From Dugong dugon (Eukaryota; Chordata; Mammalia; Sirenia; Dugongidae), in the NCBI GenBank assembly GCA_030035585.1, contig CM057464.1:75624919-75688918 (forward strand): DNA of 64,000 nt, written 5' to 3'. The position numbers and the translations under genes were made by a program. Below, piece after piece: positions 24,501-34,085 of this stretch; position 1 is the first letter of the stretch, and every line of letters begins with the position of its first letter. Under the pieces are notes generated by a model. That model had not been told where the DNA came from. It worked only from the letters and a program-made list of their open reading frames with translations, and made no database searches.

Positions 24501-26737
24501 GTCTCACCAGACTAAATTCAAGGTGTCAGTAGCTGCATTCCTTTCTAGAGGGTCTAGGGGGGAATCTGTTTCCTGCTCATTCCGGTTTGTGCAGAATTCA
24601 GTTCTAGGGAGTTGTAGGACTGAAGTCCCCGTTTTCTTGCTGGCTATCAACTGAAAGCCATTCCTACTTCTAGAGACTACTGCACTCATTGGCTTCCTCC
24701 TTCTTCAAAGCCAACAATGGCGGGTCAAGTCCCTCTAACTCTTCCAATCTCTCCTCCTTCTCTCATCACACTTTTCTGACCTATTCTTCTGCCTCCCTCT
24801 TCCACTTTTAAGTGCTCATGTGATTAGATTGGGCCCAGGATTATCTCCCCATATCAAAGTCCTTAACCTTAATCATACCTGCAAAGTTATTATTGCAATG
24901 TAAGGTAACATACACACAGGGTCTGAGGATTAGGATGTAGAGATTGGAGGGCCATTATTCTACCTGCCACACTTAGTATTAAGTGTTGAGGATTGGACTA
25001 ATCCTTCAAGATCCCAATCCAGATTACAAAACCAAACCTGTTGCCGTCAAGTTGATTCTACTCATGATGACCCCATGTGTTACAGAGTAGAACTGCTCTA
25101 TAGGATTTTCTTGGCTGTAATCTTTATACAAGCAGATCGTCAGGCCTTTCCTCCACCACTCCGCTGGGTGAGTTCAAGCTGCCAACCTTTAAATTAGTAG
25201 TTTAGCACAAACCGCTTGTGCCACCCAGGGACCTTAGATTATATGTCAAGAATTTGTATATACTTTGGAAGAAATGCCTCATAAATCTTGGGAATTATCT
25301 CAAAGATAACATTTAACTCTAAACCCTGAAATGTAAAATGTATATTAAAAGTATAATACATCACCTTAAAGAATGTTGATATTGTTTTCTTGTATGTCTT
25401 AACTCAATTAGTAATATATTTCTCCAAATATTTCTTTTTTCCAATTTCAATTGTCATTTTAATTTTTTAGTTCAAGATTGAAAAATGGCAGATTGCCCGT
25501 TGTAATAAGAGCAAGCCTCAGAAGTTTATTAACGATTTAATGCAAGTACTTTATACAAATGAATATATGGCCACACACAGCCTGACTGGGGCAAAATCCT
25601 CTACTTCAAGGGACAAAGCCGTGAAACCAGCCATGAATCAGAATGAAGTTCAAGAAATCATAGGTAATAATAAGATTATGTTATATTGTCACATGAATTT
25701 GAAATTGCATTATCATTCAGGGTCAAGTTATTCTTTCAAAAATGGTTCTTCATTTTTTTCAAACTTTTCTATAAATAAGAAAAACTTCAGCATAGTCTAA
25801 ATAATACTGTTACTAATATTGGGAATTTTTTAGAAAAACTATATTAAACATGATTATTAAAATAAAACTAAATTTTATGCTACTGAAAAAATTGAATGAC
25901 AAAAAATTCATATCTTTAGAAAGTAAAATTTCAAAACCTTTTAAAATAAAATTTCAGTAACAGATTATATCTTATTCCCTCTTTTTTGTCTTGGTTACAT
26001 CCATCATCTTTTCTTCTAGAAAGAAGTTAGACTATTGTATTTATGGTTTTGAAATTAATAAATCTCCTTCATGTGATTATCTAGCTTATCAAATTAATTT
26101 TTTTGCAAACATCCAATAAATTTAGGGGTTCTCTGAATCTCAGTTCTGTAAATTTCAATGATATGTCATTTCTTAGTTCAAAAAGGATCAGTCAGAATCT
26201 AGTTATTTCAATTAATGTTGGGAATTGATTAAAAACAAATTCCTAACATTTTGGGGCAAGGAGACTTAGAGTTCATAGCAAGCAGTTGGGTTAAAAATTG
26301 AGCAGTACCATAGAAAGACAGATATGTATGCTCTCAATGTATAATATAATAGGGTTAAAGTTGAGTAGTACCATAGAAAACAAATATCTGTGCTCTCAAT
26401 GTATAATACAGACTTTCTGATTTCTGTTGCTTTGCTTTGAAAAACCTGCCTATATATTCATCAGTGTAAATATCTCATTGGTGTTTGGGCTCCTTTTGCA
26501 AAATGGAGACAAAATTACAAGGAGGAATGCTTGCTGTTTTCTCCCAATTTATACCTTAAAATGCAAAGGCTGCATAATGTGTTTTTATTGTTGTGTTTTT
26601 TTTCCATAGGAGTCACAAAACAGTTATTTCCCAATACAGATGATGTTTCAGTTAGGAGAATGATAGGGCAAAAGCTAAATAACTGTACCAAGAAGCCAAA
26701 TTTAAGCAGAAATCTTAACTTTCAGGATTTTAAGTAG
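9452..26737 (+). CDS. BEND6: BEND6, BEN-domain protein 6 (five coding exons)
   Basis: Exons 9452-9571, 12726-12903, 23514-23728, 25471-25663 and 26610-26737 join in phase (120+178+215+193+125 coding bases plus the stop) into 277 residues, against about 279 that I recall for human. Visible parts are a basic cluster RKGKRKR at residues 17-23 (likely nuclear signal), an acidic stretch near 55-62, a heptad-rich coiled coil at about 66-100, a Ser/Asn-rich linker at about 130-160, and a BEN domain from about 172 to the C-terminus. All introns are GT-AG. Family knowledge: BEND6 is a nuclear, mostly neural BEN-solo repressor that binds RBPJ/CSL and dampens Notch signalling. No frameshift or internal stop is seen, so the gene looks functional. 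The 5' non-coding exon or exons and promoter lie upstream of the window. Confidence 0.95.
9789..9958 (+). repeat. Afrotherian tRNA-derived SINE
   Basis: It reads gagccctggtgac...gtggttaagaac and ...agtcagaattgactcaacag, the standard head and RTE-like tail. A near-repeat of its left flank (tttagatataagag) recurs as tttaggtatgagag at its right edge. Confidence 0.8.
9962..10165 (+). repeat. Second afrotherian SINE, longer subfamily
   Basis: It starts gagtctctgggtgac and carries the extra middle segment with the ctacttccaaaaaatcagcc block. It follows the previous SINE head-to-tail, then a TATG/TATA-rich microsatellite at 10166-10270. Confidence 0.78.
10262..11765 (-). mobile_element. L1 pieces, minus strand
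   Basis: 10262-10375 is an ORF2 segment of one L1. 10376-11765 reads from a T-rich 3' end through an L1 3' UTR to the end of ORF2 (minus-strand peptide around 11560-11765). A change of sequence character near 11200-11290 suggests a composite. No intact frame remains. Confidence 0.6.
12005..12230 (-). repeat. Old L1M-like 3' UTR fragment
   Basis: ttattaaagtataatatgtatac and the following aatacaccttgatgagttat resemble the reversed 3' end of old mammalian L1s. Only the general class is supported. Confidence 0.4.
12726..12903 (+). CDS. BEND6: BEND6 coding exon 2 (acidic stretch and coiled coil)
   Basis: The acceptor ends tttttag before AGAGATCC and the donor GTGAAC follows 12903. It encodes residues 41-99 plus one base of residue 100. 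The start (RDPFSGNAF) leads into an acidic SSSEDEEP block and then a Lys/Glu/Leu heptad segment (KIKSLKQKL...RLRQSLVML), predicted to be a coiled coil for self-association or partner binding. Confidence 0.94.
12904..14090. other. BEND6 intron 2, nothing recognised
   Basis: A short tattgagcattta...ctgtgctagaac segment near 13150 looks like the end of an ancient repeat. Otherwise there is no gene, RNA or named repeat. Confidence 0.45.
14095..14335 (+). repeat. MIR SINE
   Basis: The sequence gagcttggtttgaatcccaa, a splice-like core, and cagtgcctggcacatggaact form the canonical MIR head and tail order. Confidence 0.75.
14490..14832 (+). repeat. L2 LINE, left part (interrupted)
   Basis: The order of blocks (…tacttcactgagaaa, tggatgacctagccctg, agatcccatcccctt, aaggacattgctcca) follows the L2 ORF. 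It continues at 17135 after an L1 insertion. Confidence 0.82.
14833..17119 (+). mobile_element. 5'-truncated L1 inserted in the L2, itself interrupted
   Basis: It contains the ORF2 C-terminal end (from about 14835, frame to 15182) and the L1 3' UTR family A to a poly-A at about 17106-17117. The target duplication agttttctctctcta (14818-14832) is matched by agttttctttctcta (17120-17134). A second L1 fragment sits inside at 15267-16026. Confidence 0.85.
15267..16026 (+). mobile_element. L1 3' UTR fragment (family B) nested in the L1
   Basis: It is flanked by the 11-base duplication atctcataaca at 15256-15266 and 16027-16037 and ends in poly-A. It is homologous to 49393-49876 and to the reversed copies at 5389 and 33221. 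The 3' terminal part is present twice (about 15668-15895 and 15896-16026). Confidence 0.85.
17135..18600 (+). repeat. L2 LINE, right part to 3' end
   Basis: It resumes the L2 immediately after the target duplication (…attcccattagtatcaaat). It runs through recognisable blocks (atttgacacatttgataat, cttcacttggtttccgg, ctccagtggattcctacctc) to the 3' end with cccccagatatctacatggc. With the left part it forms an unusually long L2 remnant of about 1.8 kb. Confidence 0.85.
18700..18840 (+). repeat. Ancient mammalian repeat fragment
   Basis: The run tcattcattcagtaaatat...caagcactgttctaagtgcc...gaacaaacagacaaagatccc is a common ancient LINE-end sequence. I do not assign a subfamily. Confidence 0.5.
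18851..19040 (-). repeat. Afrotherian SINE
   Basis: The RTE-like tail gttgttgttaggtgctgtca is at the left and the head (ttaaccattgtgcc) at the right, with a middle segment (ctaggctgtaatctttacagg). Confidence 0.8.
19396..19426. repeat. GT microsatellite
   Basis: An interrupted run of GT dinucleotides. Confidence 0.8.
19514..19700 (+). repeat. Afrotherian SINE
   Basis: It carries ggctgctaactgaaaggttg, a ggttcaacccacc box-B-like element, and the atgagttgaaatggactcaac tail. The head is truncated. Confidence 0.8.
19964..21076 (+). repeat. MLT1-type MaLR LTR interrupted by a hAT element
   Basis: The left piece 19964-20090 (cccccccaaaagttatg... gcagatattatc) and right piece 20734-21076 (ccagagtaggatggg... 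tctagcctctagaactgtg... aggaaactaaggca) follow the MLT1 LTR order, a relic of an ERVL-type retrovirus. No internal viral genes are present. Confidence 0.82.
20091..20725. mobile_element. Non-autonomous hAT-type DNA transposon
   Basis: The ends are inverted repeats: CAATGGCATCACTAGGG at the left and, on the other strand, TAGTGGTCTCACTAGGG at the right (13 of 17 match). Sub-terminal GGTGACACC blocks are repeated at both ends. The 8-base target duplication aagtcata (20083-20090 and 20726-20733) is exact and is the hAT signature length. At 635 bases with no transposase frame it must have been mobilised by another element. Confidence 0.85.
21085..22230. other. BEND6 intron 2, no gene
   Basis: Old L1-like tails are possible around 21290-21420 (atgtatctcaaaacattata, ccatttatatgaaattctag). 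Nothing else can be named. Confidence 0.4.
22235..22560 (+). repeat. MIR SINE with an adjacent ancient tail
   Basis: The order gacttgggagccagacactg, gggcaagttatttaacctct, ctcatctgtagatcg and gaagattaaatgagtga is a well-preserved MIR. Confidence 0.82.
22561..23513. other. BEND6 intron 2, 3' part
   Basis: AT-rich with no recognised repeat or gene. It ends at the acceptor for exon 3. Confidence 0.5.
23514..23728 (+). CDS. BEND6: BEND6 coding exon 3 (Ser-rich linker)
   Basis: The acceptor is ttgccattttag and the donor is GTTAGT. It completes split residue 100 and encodes 101-171. It holds an amphipathic segment ([18 protein letters not shown]) and then a low-complexity Ser/Asn stretch ending near an acidic patch. 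The linker appears about two residues shorter than in human from memory, which would account for 277 against 279. Confidence 0.94.
24205..24362 (+). repeat. Afrotherian SINE
   Basis: It reads gagccttggtggtggttaag, ggtcagcagttcaaatccac, ctgtcctgtagggtcactat. The flanking taatagtct appears on both sides, a likely target duplication. Confidence 0.82.
24396..24971 (-). repeat. MLT1-type MaLR solo LTR
   Basis: The reversed LTR runs from tatatcagtttcctatggct to attattctacctgccaca. A perfect 5-base target duplication cttag (24391-24395 and 24972-24976) is the length expected for ERVL-type elements. No viral genes remain. Confidence 0.85.
25029..25235 (-). repeat. Afrotherian SINE
   Basis: The tail accaaacctgttgccgtcaa is at the left and the head gtgccacccagggacc at the right, with the middle segment ttggctgtaatctttatac. 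Confidence 0.8.
25471..25663 (+). CDS. BEND6: BEND6 coding exon 4 (BEN domain, first part)
   Basis: The acceptor is aattttttag and the donor is GTAATA. It encodes residues 172-235 plus one base. [19 protein letters not shown] and the following [18 protein letters not shown] form the N-terminal helices of the BEN fold, the DNA-binding module. It is the most strongly conserved exon compared with the mammalian protein as I know it. Confidence 0.95.
26288..26411 (+). repeat. Tandem duplication of about 62 bases in BEND6 intron 4
   Basis: Copy 1 (26288-26351) and copy 2 (26352-26411) both run gggttaaa...gtaccatagaaa...ctctcaatgtataata with a few differences. No coding content. Confidence 0.85.
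26610..26737 (+). CDS. BEND6: BEND6 coding exon 5 (BEN domain C-terminal half and stop)
   Basis: The acceptor is tttccatag. It encodes residues 236-277 ([14 protein letters not shown]... to DFK) and the TAG at 26735-26737. It carries the C-terminal BEN helices, with [12 protein letters not shown] typical of the DNA-contacting part. A strong GTAAGT donor motif starts at 26748, ten bases past the stop, suggesting that most of the 3' UTR is in a later exon. Confidence 0.94.
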
Positions 26738-28805
26738 GCCTTTTTGGTAAGTCTTTTAAATATTGTAATACTTTTATGTGTAGACTAGCATTTTCCAAAC
26801 CCTCTTCTAGAGAACACTAGTGGCCTGTGAAATTCTAGTTGGTATTCCTGGGGGTGAAAGTGGGACAGGGTAGTTAGGGGATTTAAATTTGGGAAATGCT
26901 AAGTTAAGTCAAACAAGTTTTCTTTTCCCAGAACCTCTCAAGTATTTTGGTACTCTTTAATATGCCCATGTGCACTAGAAATCTCTAAGAAGGGGATCTA
27001 GTATTCCAAACATGTTTTACTGAAGAACATTTTTTTCTTCACAGAATACCTGTTAATTTGGAGGTAGGATAGAAAGTAGCCAAAGGAGAGAAAGAAGACA
27101 ATTTATGAAGTGTTTCTCTAGAACAGGGGAGATTCAGGCCCTTGGGAAACCTGAGGCACATCCATGAGATGGGCCTTAGAAATCTAAACAGTGGTTTGAT
27201 GTGTGTACACACTATTGGCTAGAAGTATTAAAAGGATCTCTTTCACCATTCTCCTTGCTGCTTCTCATTGTCTTTAAATCTTTAAATCAGTTCTTTTAGT
27301 TTGCGTTTAAGAAGAAATTTTACCAGGGTGCTTACATTATATTAAGGAAAGAAAATTATTTACTCTTAGTGAGAGAGTTCGTACAGACCATATTTGATAG
27401 GCCTCACCCCAGACAAAACTGAAGTGGAATTGTGTGTTTGCACTAGCAACCCAATGTCCTTCATTTGTGCTCATTCTTCCTCTCTCTCCATTATTTTGAT
27501 GGAAAAATATGTGAAAAAAAATGTATGGTTGTGTTATTAATATTTTAATTGATTAATAGAGGTATATGGGTAACATGAGGGCAAGGCCCACTACAGGTAT
27601 CTTCTTTCCTCCCCACCCCACAATCCTTTTTTTTTTGTTTTTTTTCTTCTATCTTTGGCTTCCACTTTGCCTGTTCTCTGACTAACCTGAGCCCCTTTGG
27701 GAGAATTTTACTTGTATTCATTTCAGATCATATTTTAAATGGGACGTGGAATTGTGTGTAATACAGTAGTCCCAACCTGTTGCTGACCACCACTCCACCC
27801 TTCTCCTCAAGGGTCCTGTATCTATTTGCTATACAAGGCCAGCTCTGATGAGGGTCAACAATAGTCCTTTTTCCTTAAGAAGGCAAAAAACAGTACTTAA
27901 AACAACTGCGGTGGGATTCTTCACACATACTGGTAGACTGACTCGAAGATTTGTAGAAGATAAGGATGTTTGTAAGCTTTTTCTCTCCAAGTGATATCAA
28001 TTTCAGGACATCTGTGAATCTCACAATTTTCCAATTATGAAATAATTGCTTAAATGTGCTCTTAGAACTTCTCATTTTAACACAAGATACCCTGGTATAT
28101 AATGACCAAGTTTCCTTTCTAGATGTTATAGAACCAGATTTCCAAATCATAGGGATTTCTTTTGGAGCACATTACTGTATTTCAGAGCTCTGGAAAGAAT
28201 TTTAATATCCTAACTTCTGCCTTTTTAATATCTCAGCTTGCCAAGGGTTAGGCACAAAGCTCATCTCTGACCCTATCAGCACCACAGGGTATTAAAGAAA
28301 TTAAAGTTAAAAAGGTTTTATTTCGGTTTCACTTGTATCTGCCAGTGGTAGTGTTATTAAATCACCTGGCTATGGCATTAATTAAAAGAGAAACAAAGGA
28401 CAAATCTTTTTGCAGCAAGCACAGTATGGTGTTTTTGGGCCTGAACCTTGCTGTGTAGTGCCAAGTTGCTTGTACTACAAGTGCATATGTTTTGAATCGT
28501 AAGTGGATATTAACACTAGAATTGAAATTTTTTAAAAATTGGCTGATACCTTTCATTTGAAGTTTAGTTCAATTCAAATTATTTCAAAAGCACTGTGAAA
28601 ATACTCTGGGAAAGATATAGTCAAGTGAAACCTAATCTAGACACGCTTGATGAATTAGTTAGATATAACACCATCTAGTGGGATGCTGCTGTATTTCTCT
28701 TTTTCTAAGTCATTTAACTCGCAGGAGCCTGCTTATTAAGCAAACCATATCCTTCCCAATCCCACTCCCAAAAGTATTCTTTGAAAAAATTACTTTCTTA
28801 GCATT
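26738..28805. other. Intron after the BEND6 stop, mostly unassigned
   Basis: No named repeat or gene is recognised with confidence. The minus frame at 27875-28150 has no family signature. Confidence 0.4.
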
Positions 28806-30570
28806 ATTTGTTGTCGTTGTTGTTAGGTGCAGTCAAATCACTTCTGACTCATAGCGACCCTATGTACAACAGAACAAAACACAACCTGGTCCTGCGCTAT
28901 ACTCACGGTCACTGTTATGCTTGAGCCCATTTTTGCAGCCGCTGTGTCAGTCCATCTCATTGAGTGTCTTCCTCTTTTTCACTGACCCTCTACTTTACCA
29001 AGCATGATGTCCTTCTTTGGGGACTGGTCCCTCCTGATAACACATCCAAAGTATGGGAGACGAAGTCTCGCCATCCTTGCTTCTAAGGAGCATTCTGGTT
29101 GTGCTTCTTCCAAGACAGATTTGTTCATTCTTTTGGCAGTCTATGGTATATTCAGTGTTCTTCACTAACACCATAATTCAAAGGCATCAATTCTTCTCTG
29201 ATGTTCCTTATTCATTGCCCAGCTTTCGCATGCATGTGAAACGATTGAAAATACCATGGCTTGGGTCAGGGACACCTTAGTCCTCAAAGTGACATCTTTG
29301 CTTTTTAACACTTTAAAGAGGTCTTTTGCAACAAATTTGCCCAATGCAATGAGTCTTTTGATTTCTTGACTGCTGCTTCCATGGGTGTTGATTGTGGATC
29401 TAAGTAAAATGAAATCCTTGACAGCTTCAATCTTTTCTCTGTTTATCATGATGTTGCTTATTGGTCCATGTGTGAGGATTTTTGTTTTCTTTATGTTAAG
29501 ATATAATCCATCTTGCAGGCTGTGGTCTTTGATCTTCATCAGTAAGTGCTTCAAGTTGTCTTCACTTTCAGCAAGCAAGGTTGTGTCACCTGCATAACGC
29601 AGGTTGTTAATGAGTCTTCCTCCAATCCTGATGCCCCACTTTTCTTTATATAGTCCTGTTTCTTGGATTATTTGCTCAGCATACAGATTGAATAAGTATG
29701 GTCAAAGGATACAACCCTGACGCACACCTTTCTTGACTTTAAAGCAGGCAGTATCCCTTTGTTCTCTTCAAACGACTGCCTCTTGATCTATGTATAGGTT
29801 CCTCATGAGCACAATTAAGTGTTCAGGAATTCTCATTCTTCACAATGTTATCCATAATTTGTTATGATCCACACAGTCGAATGCCTTTGCATAGTCAGTA
29901 AAACACAGGTAAACATCTTTCTGGTATTCTCTGCTTTCAGCCAGGATCCATCTGACATCAGCAATGATATCCCCCATTCACCGTCCTTTTCTGAATCTGG
30001 CTTGAACTTCTGGCAGTGCCCTGTCAATGTACTGCTGCAACTGCTTTTGAATGATCTTCAGCAAAATTTTACTTGTGTGTGATATTAATGGTACTGTTCA
30101 ATAATTTCCGCATTCGGTTGGATCACCTTTCTTTGGAATAGGCGTAAATATGGATCTCTTCCAGTCAGTCGGCCAGGTAGCTGTCTTCCAAATTTCTTGG
30201 CATAGATGAGTGAGCACTTTTGGAGCTGCATCTGTTTGTGGAAACATCTCAATTGGTATTCCATCAATTCCTGGCGTCTTGTTTTTCCCCAATGTCTTCA
30301 GTGCAGCTTGGACTTCTTCCTTGAGTACCGTCGGTTCTTGATCACATGCTACCTCCTGAAATGATTGAATGTTGACCAGTTCTTTTTGATACAATGACTC
30401 TGTGTATTCCTTCCATCTTCTTCTGATGCTTCCTGCGTCATTCAGTGTTTTGCCCGTAGAATCCTTCACTATTGCAACTCAAGGCTTGAATTTTTTCTTC
30501 AATTCTTTCAGCTTGAGAAGTGTCAAGCATGTTCTTCCCTTTTGGTTTTCAAACTCCAGGTCTTTGTAGC
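28806..30570 (-). repeat. RTE-family LINE, 3' half, minus strand
   Basis: The 3' end at the left is gttgttgttaggtgcagtca. Minus frames 29165-29578 (LAESEDNLKHLLMKIKDHSL...) and 30098-30469 (KTPGIDGIPIEMF...) are reverse-transcriptase pieces and are among the better preserved in this window. It is still broken by stops. It is truncated at the connector, near 30570. Confidence 0.87.
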
Positions 30571-31084
30571 ATGACTGTTGTACTGCAAAATCATACAGGT
30601 TCTACAAATTCGTCTGTATCCAAGAGGCCTAGCAACCCCCAACCCCATGCCGTGTGGTAGACTGTGCTCTTCACTCATTACAAGGTCAGTGTAGCCACTT
30701 GTGGCCTGGACTTAACAGGGCAACCATTTTCCAGGTAAGACTCATTTCTGTGAGGGTAAGAGCCATTTTCCATGTCTCTTCTTTTTCCATTTATTCTCTC
30801 TAACTCTTGTGAATGCCCTCAAATTGCTGGCAGATTTAACTTGCCAAGAGCTCAATGTTGCTGATCTTTGTGGCCTTTCTCCATGTTTTTCATCTTTCTT
30901 ACAGGAGCTGAAGAAAATATTTACAAGAAGCACAGATTATAAGGATATCACCTCTATTAGGGCATAACATCGCACTAAGTGGTCAAATAGCTTTCTCTTA
31001 AAAATTCCAAAAGCCACCTCGGTGCATATAACCTCTAACATAATATTACATATACATATATTGTAACTTAATGATGATCTAATA

Positions 31085-31308
31085 CAGTGGTGCTCAAAAA
31101 GGTTGGGAGGGTGATTTTGTCTCCCGTGTCCCCAGGGGATATTCGGCAATGTCGGATATCTTTGGTTGTCACAAATGGGAGATGCTATTGGTATCTAGTA
31201 GATAGAGGCAGGGATGATGCTAAACATCCTACAATGCTCAGGACAGCCTCCCACAACAAAGACTTACCTAGCCTAAAATGTCAATTGTTCCAAGGTTGAG
31301 AAATCTTG
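31085..31308 (+). repeat. MER20-like hAT DNA element
   Basis: It runs from cagtggtgctcaa to ttgagaaatcttg, imperfect inverted ends, with the internal ggatattcggcaatgtc and gacagcctcccacaacaaag blocks of the family. The 8-base duplication atctaata (31077-31084) is matched by gtctaata (31309-31316). Confidence 0.82.
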
Positions 31309-31444
31309 GTCTAATATGATTTCCTTATTTTGGAGATAATTAAACAAAAGCACAAACAGGTTATGTGAATTGCCAAGATCATATGATAATTAACTACTAG
31401 AGAGCAAAGACTAGCATATAATAGTTGGTACTTCTTATCTAATG

Positions 31445-31570
31445 TTTTAGGATTGGAGAGTCTGGTTTTAAAGCCTGCTCCACCTTTTAATAACTGGGTG
31501 ATATTTGGCAAGTCACTTGACTTCTCTGAGCTTCACTTTAAACAGAGATATAATAATATCTACTTAAGGG
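31445..31570 (+). repeat. MIR SINE fragment
   Basis: The order gggtgatatttggcaagtca, cttgacttctctgagcttca and aatatctact matches the MIR core. Confidence 0.7.
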
Positions 31571-32430
31571 AAAGATCCAGCATTTCTGAAACCTGAAGTT
31601 TGTAGAATTTGGAGAACCCCCTTTAAGAAAACGAACACAAAATTATGGATACAAGAGATACAATTCTGTATATTTAGAAGAAGAAAATAAATCATGAAAA
31701 ACTGCATAATGTATAAAAGTTAACAAATACCTCAAATATCACAAAATGTAGGAAAATGACACAATATTTTTATTAAATCACAGCTTTACAATACTTTTTT
31801 TTTCTACCTTTTTTTTGGATGCATACACATTGATTGCCTCTTTGTTTGAAAATTCTGTAATAGCCTTTTCTCTAGAAGGAATAGAAAGATAATTTAGACT
31901 ATCCTCTAACATAGTTGATGGAAATTTGCTTTTAATTTTTGACAGTTTATAGAGGTTTCCTTCAAATTCTCAGCTCTTTATTAGCAATACCATGTAATAA
32001 CAATCAATTTTTTGAGTATCAAATTGGGAAAAACTATTGAGTTTCTTTCATGTCTGAGCTATAAGATTTTATGGCATTTCAAGTTATGGAGTGAGTGCTC
32101 TTAAATATTTTTTGAATTTATCAAATTCAGAGTATTCCTAAAAGACATTCCAAACAGGGATGGCCAGCAATAACAATACTACACATGAAAGAGACTGCAA
32201 AGCACAACAGTATATCCCAGTCAACCCTTAACCAGATCTCAGAAATGCCCACTGCCACTCTGTGGTTACAACAGGAGAGAAAAGTTTGACTAAAGGGTAG
32301 TTGAAGTGGAAAGAGACAGCAGTCTTAACTGATTACAGTTGAAATATCTTGTTTTTTTCAAATTTTATAAAAAATATACAAACGTGAAGATATTGCTAGG
32401 GCTCCTTTCTCGGAAGTTACCCCCGCAAGT
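31571..32430. other. Intronic sequence, nothing recognised
   Basis: AT-rich with no supported gene or named repeat. Confidence 0.45.
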
Positions 32431-32632
32431 AAGCTTTATTAAATCAGTTGCCATCAAGCTGATGCCGATTCCTGGCTACCCCATGTGTGTCAGAATAGAA
32501 CTGTGCTACTTTGGGTTTTCAGTGACTGCTTTTTCAGAAATAGATCCCCAGGCTTTTCTGAGTGAACTCAAACCTCCAACATTTTGTTAGCAGCTGAGTG
32601 CTTTTACCATTTGTACCATCCAGAGACTCCCT
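32431..32632 (-). repeat. Afrotherian SINE (first of two at one target)
   Basis: It runs from aaatcagttgccatcaagct to cagagactccc, minus orientation. It is preceded by aagctttatt (32431-32440), which recurs at 32633-32642. Confidence 0.8.
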
Positions 32633-32642
32633 AAGCTTTATT

Positions 32643-32871
32643 TAAAAATCAAAACCAAACCAGTTACCTTCTAGTCGACTCTGACTCATGGCGACACCAT
32701 GTGCATCAGAGTAGAACTGTGCTCCATAGAGTTTTCAATAGCTGATGTTTCGGAAGTAGATCACCAAGCTTTTATTCCAGGGCACCTGTGGGTGGTCTCA
32801 AACCTCCAACTTTTTGGTTAGCAGCTGAGCACATTAACTATTTATAACACCCAGGGATTCCTTAAGCTCTT
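32643..32871 (-). repeat. Afrotherian SINE (second at the same target)
   Basis: It runs from aaaccaaaccagttacctt to cccagggattc, minus orientation, directly after the first SINE. Its right edge is followed by ttaagctc, a decayed third copy of the shared target. Confidence 0.8.
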
Positions 32872-33220
32872 CACAGTAATTCCACCTCTAACCTAGCCCA
32901 TTTGGTTTTTCTGACTTTTGAGTGAGGTAACGCAGGCTTGGGAAATTACCAGACACTTAATAAGCATTCAATAAATGTTAATTGGAGAATGACAGAACTG
33001 TTGATAATTTTTTGGGATGACTGATGGGTATGTGGGGGGTTCATTTTACTTTGTGTGTCTGAAAATTTCCTTAGCAAAAAGGTTTTTTGTAGGTCATCTG
33101 AAAGAAAGATAAGTGGTAAATACTTTAATTCTTCTCTTGTAGAGTTTCTCTGAATGGATCATAAAGTTATTCCTCAATCACAGCAATAGTAACAGTTCTT
33201 ATTAACAATTTGTATTTTTA

Positions 33221-33962
33221 TTATTTATTTTTTGTTGTTCAAATGGCAAGTTCATTCTTTTTATTTATTTTTATATGCATTTTTTAATTGTACTTTAGAT
33301 GGTTTACAGAGAAAATTAGTTTCTCATTAAACAATTAATACACATATTCTTTTGTAACATTCGCCAACCCCACAACATGTCAACATGCTCCCTTTCTCGA
33401 CCTTGGGTTTCCCGTTACCAGCTTTCCTGTCCCCTCCTGCCTTCTCGTCCTTGCCCCTGGGCTGGTGTGCCCCTTTAGTCTTGTTTTGTTTTATGGGCCT
33501 ATCTAACCTTTGGTTGAAGGGTGAACCTCAGGGGTGACTTCAGTACTGAGTTAAAAGGGTGTCTGGGGGCCATACTCTCAGGGTTTCTCCAGTCTCTGTT
33601 AGACTAGTAAGACTGGTCTTTTTTTTCTTTTTGTGAGTTAGAATTTTGCTCTACATTTTTCTCTAGCTGTGTCCGGGGCCCTCTACTGTGATCCCTGTCA
33701 GAGCAGTCAGTGGTAGCCGGGCACCATCTAGTTGTGCTGATTCAGTCTGGTGAAGGGTGTGGTAGTTGTGGTCCATTATTAGTTCTTTGGACTAATCTTT
33801 CCCTTGTACCTTTTTTTTTTTTTTTTCCCCTTCATTTTCCCTTGCTTCAGATGGGGTGGATCAGTGGAGTATCTTAGATGGCTGCTCACAAGCTTCTAAC
33901 ACCCCAGACACGACTCACCAGAGTAGGATTTGGAACATTTTCTTTATAAACTATGTTATGCC
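33221..33962 (-). mobile_element. 5'-truncated L1 3' UTR (family B), minus strand
   Basis: A 17-base perfect duplication aacaatttgtattttta flanks it (33204-33220 and 33963-33979). The usual 3' end (reversed attgtactttag) lies near 33284, but the insertion extends about 60 bases further left, through a short non-L1 stretch, to a second T-rich end. Confidence 0.88.
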
Positions 33963-34085
33963 AACAATTTGTATTTTTAAACAAAAAATTTGTAGCAGAT
34001 ACAAAAGTAATTTCTACAACTGTGAAAAAATATTATAAAACAATGACATAAATTTACCCTGTTTTTTGAAATTTGTTTTTTATAG

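Noticed and set aside
32431-32871. Regularly spaced short repeats that could suggest an array
   Set aside because: Only the duplicated target of two adjacent SINEs; there is no CRISPR-like structure and the genome is mammalian.
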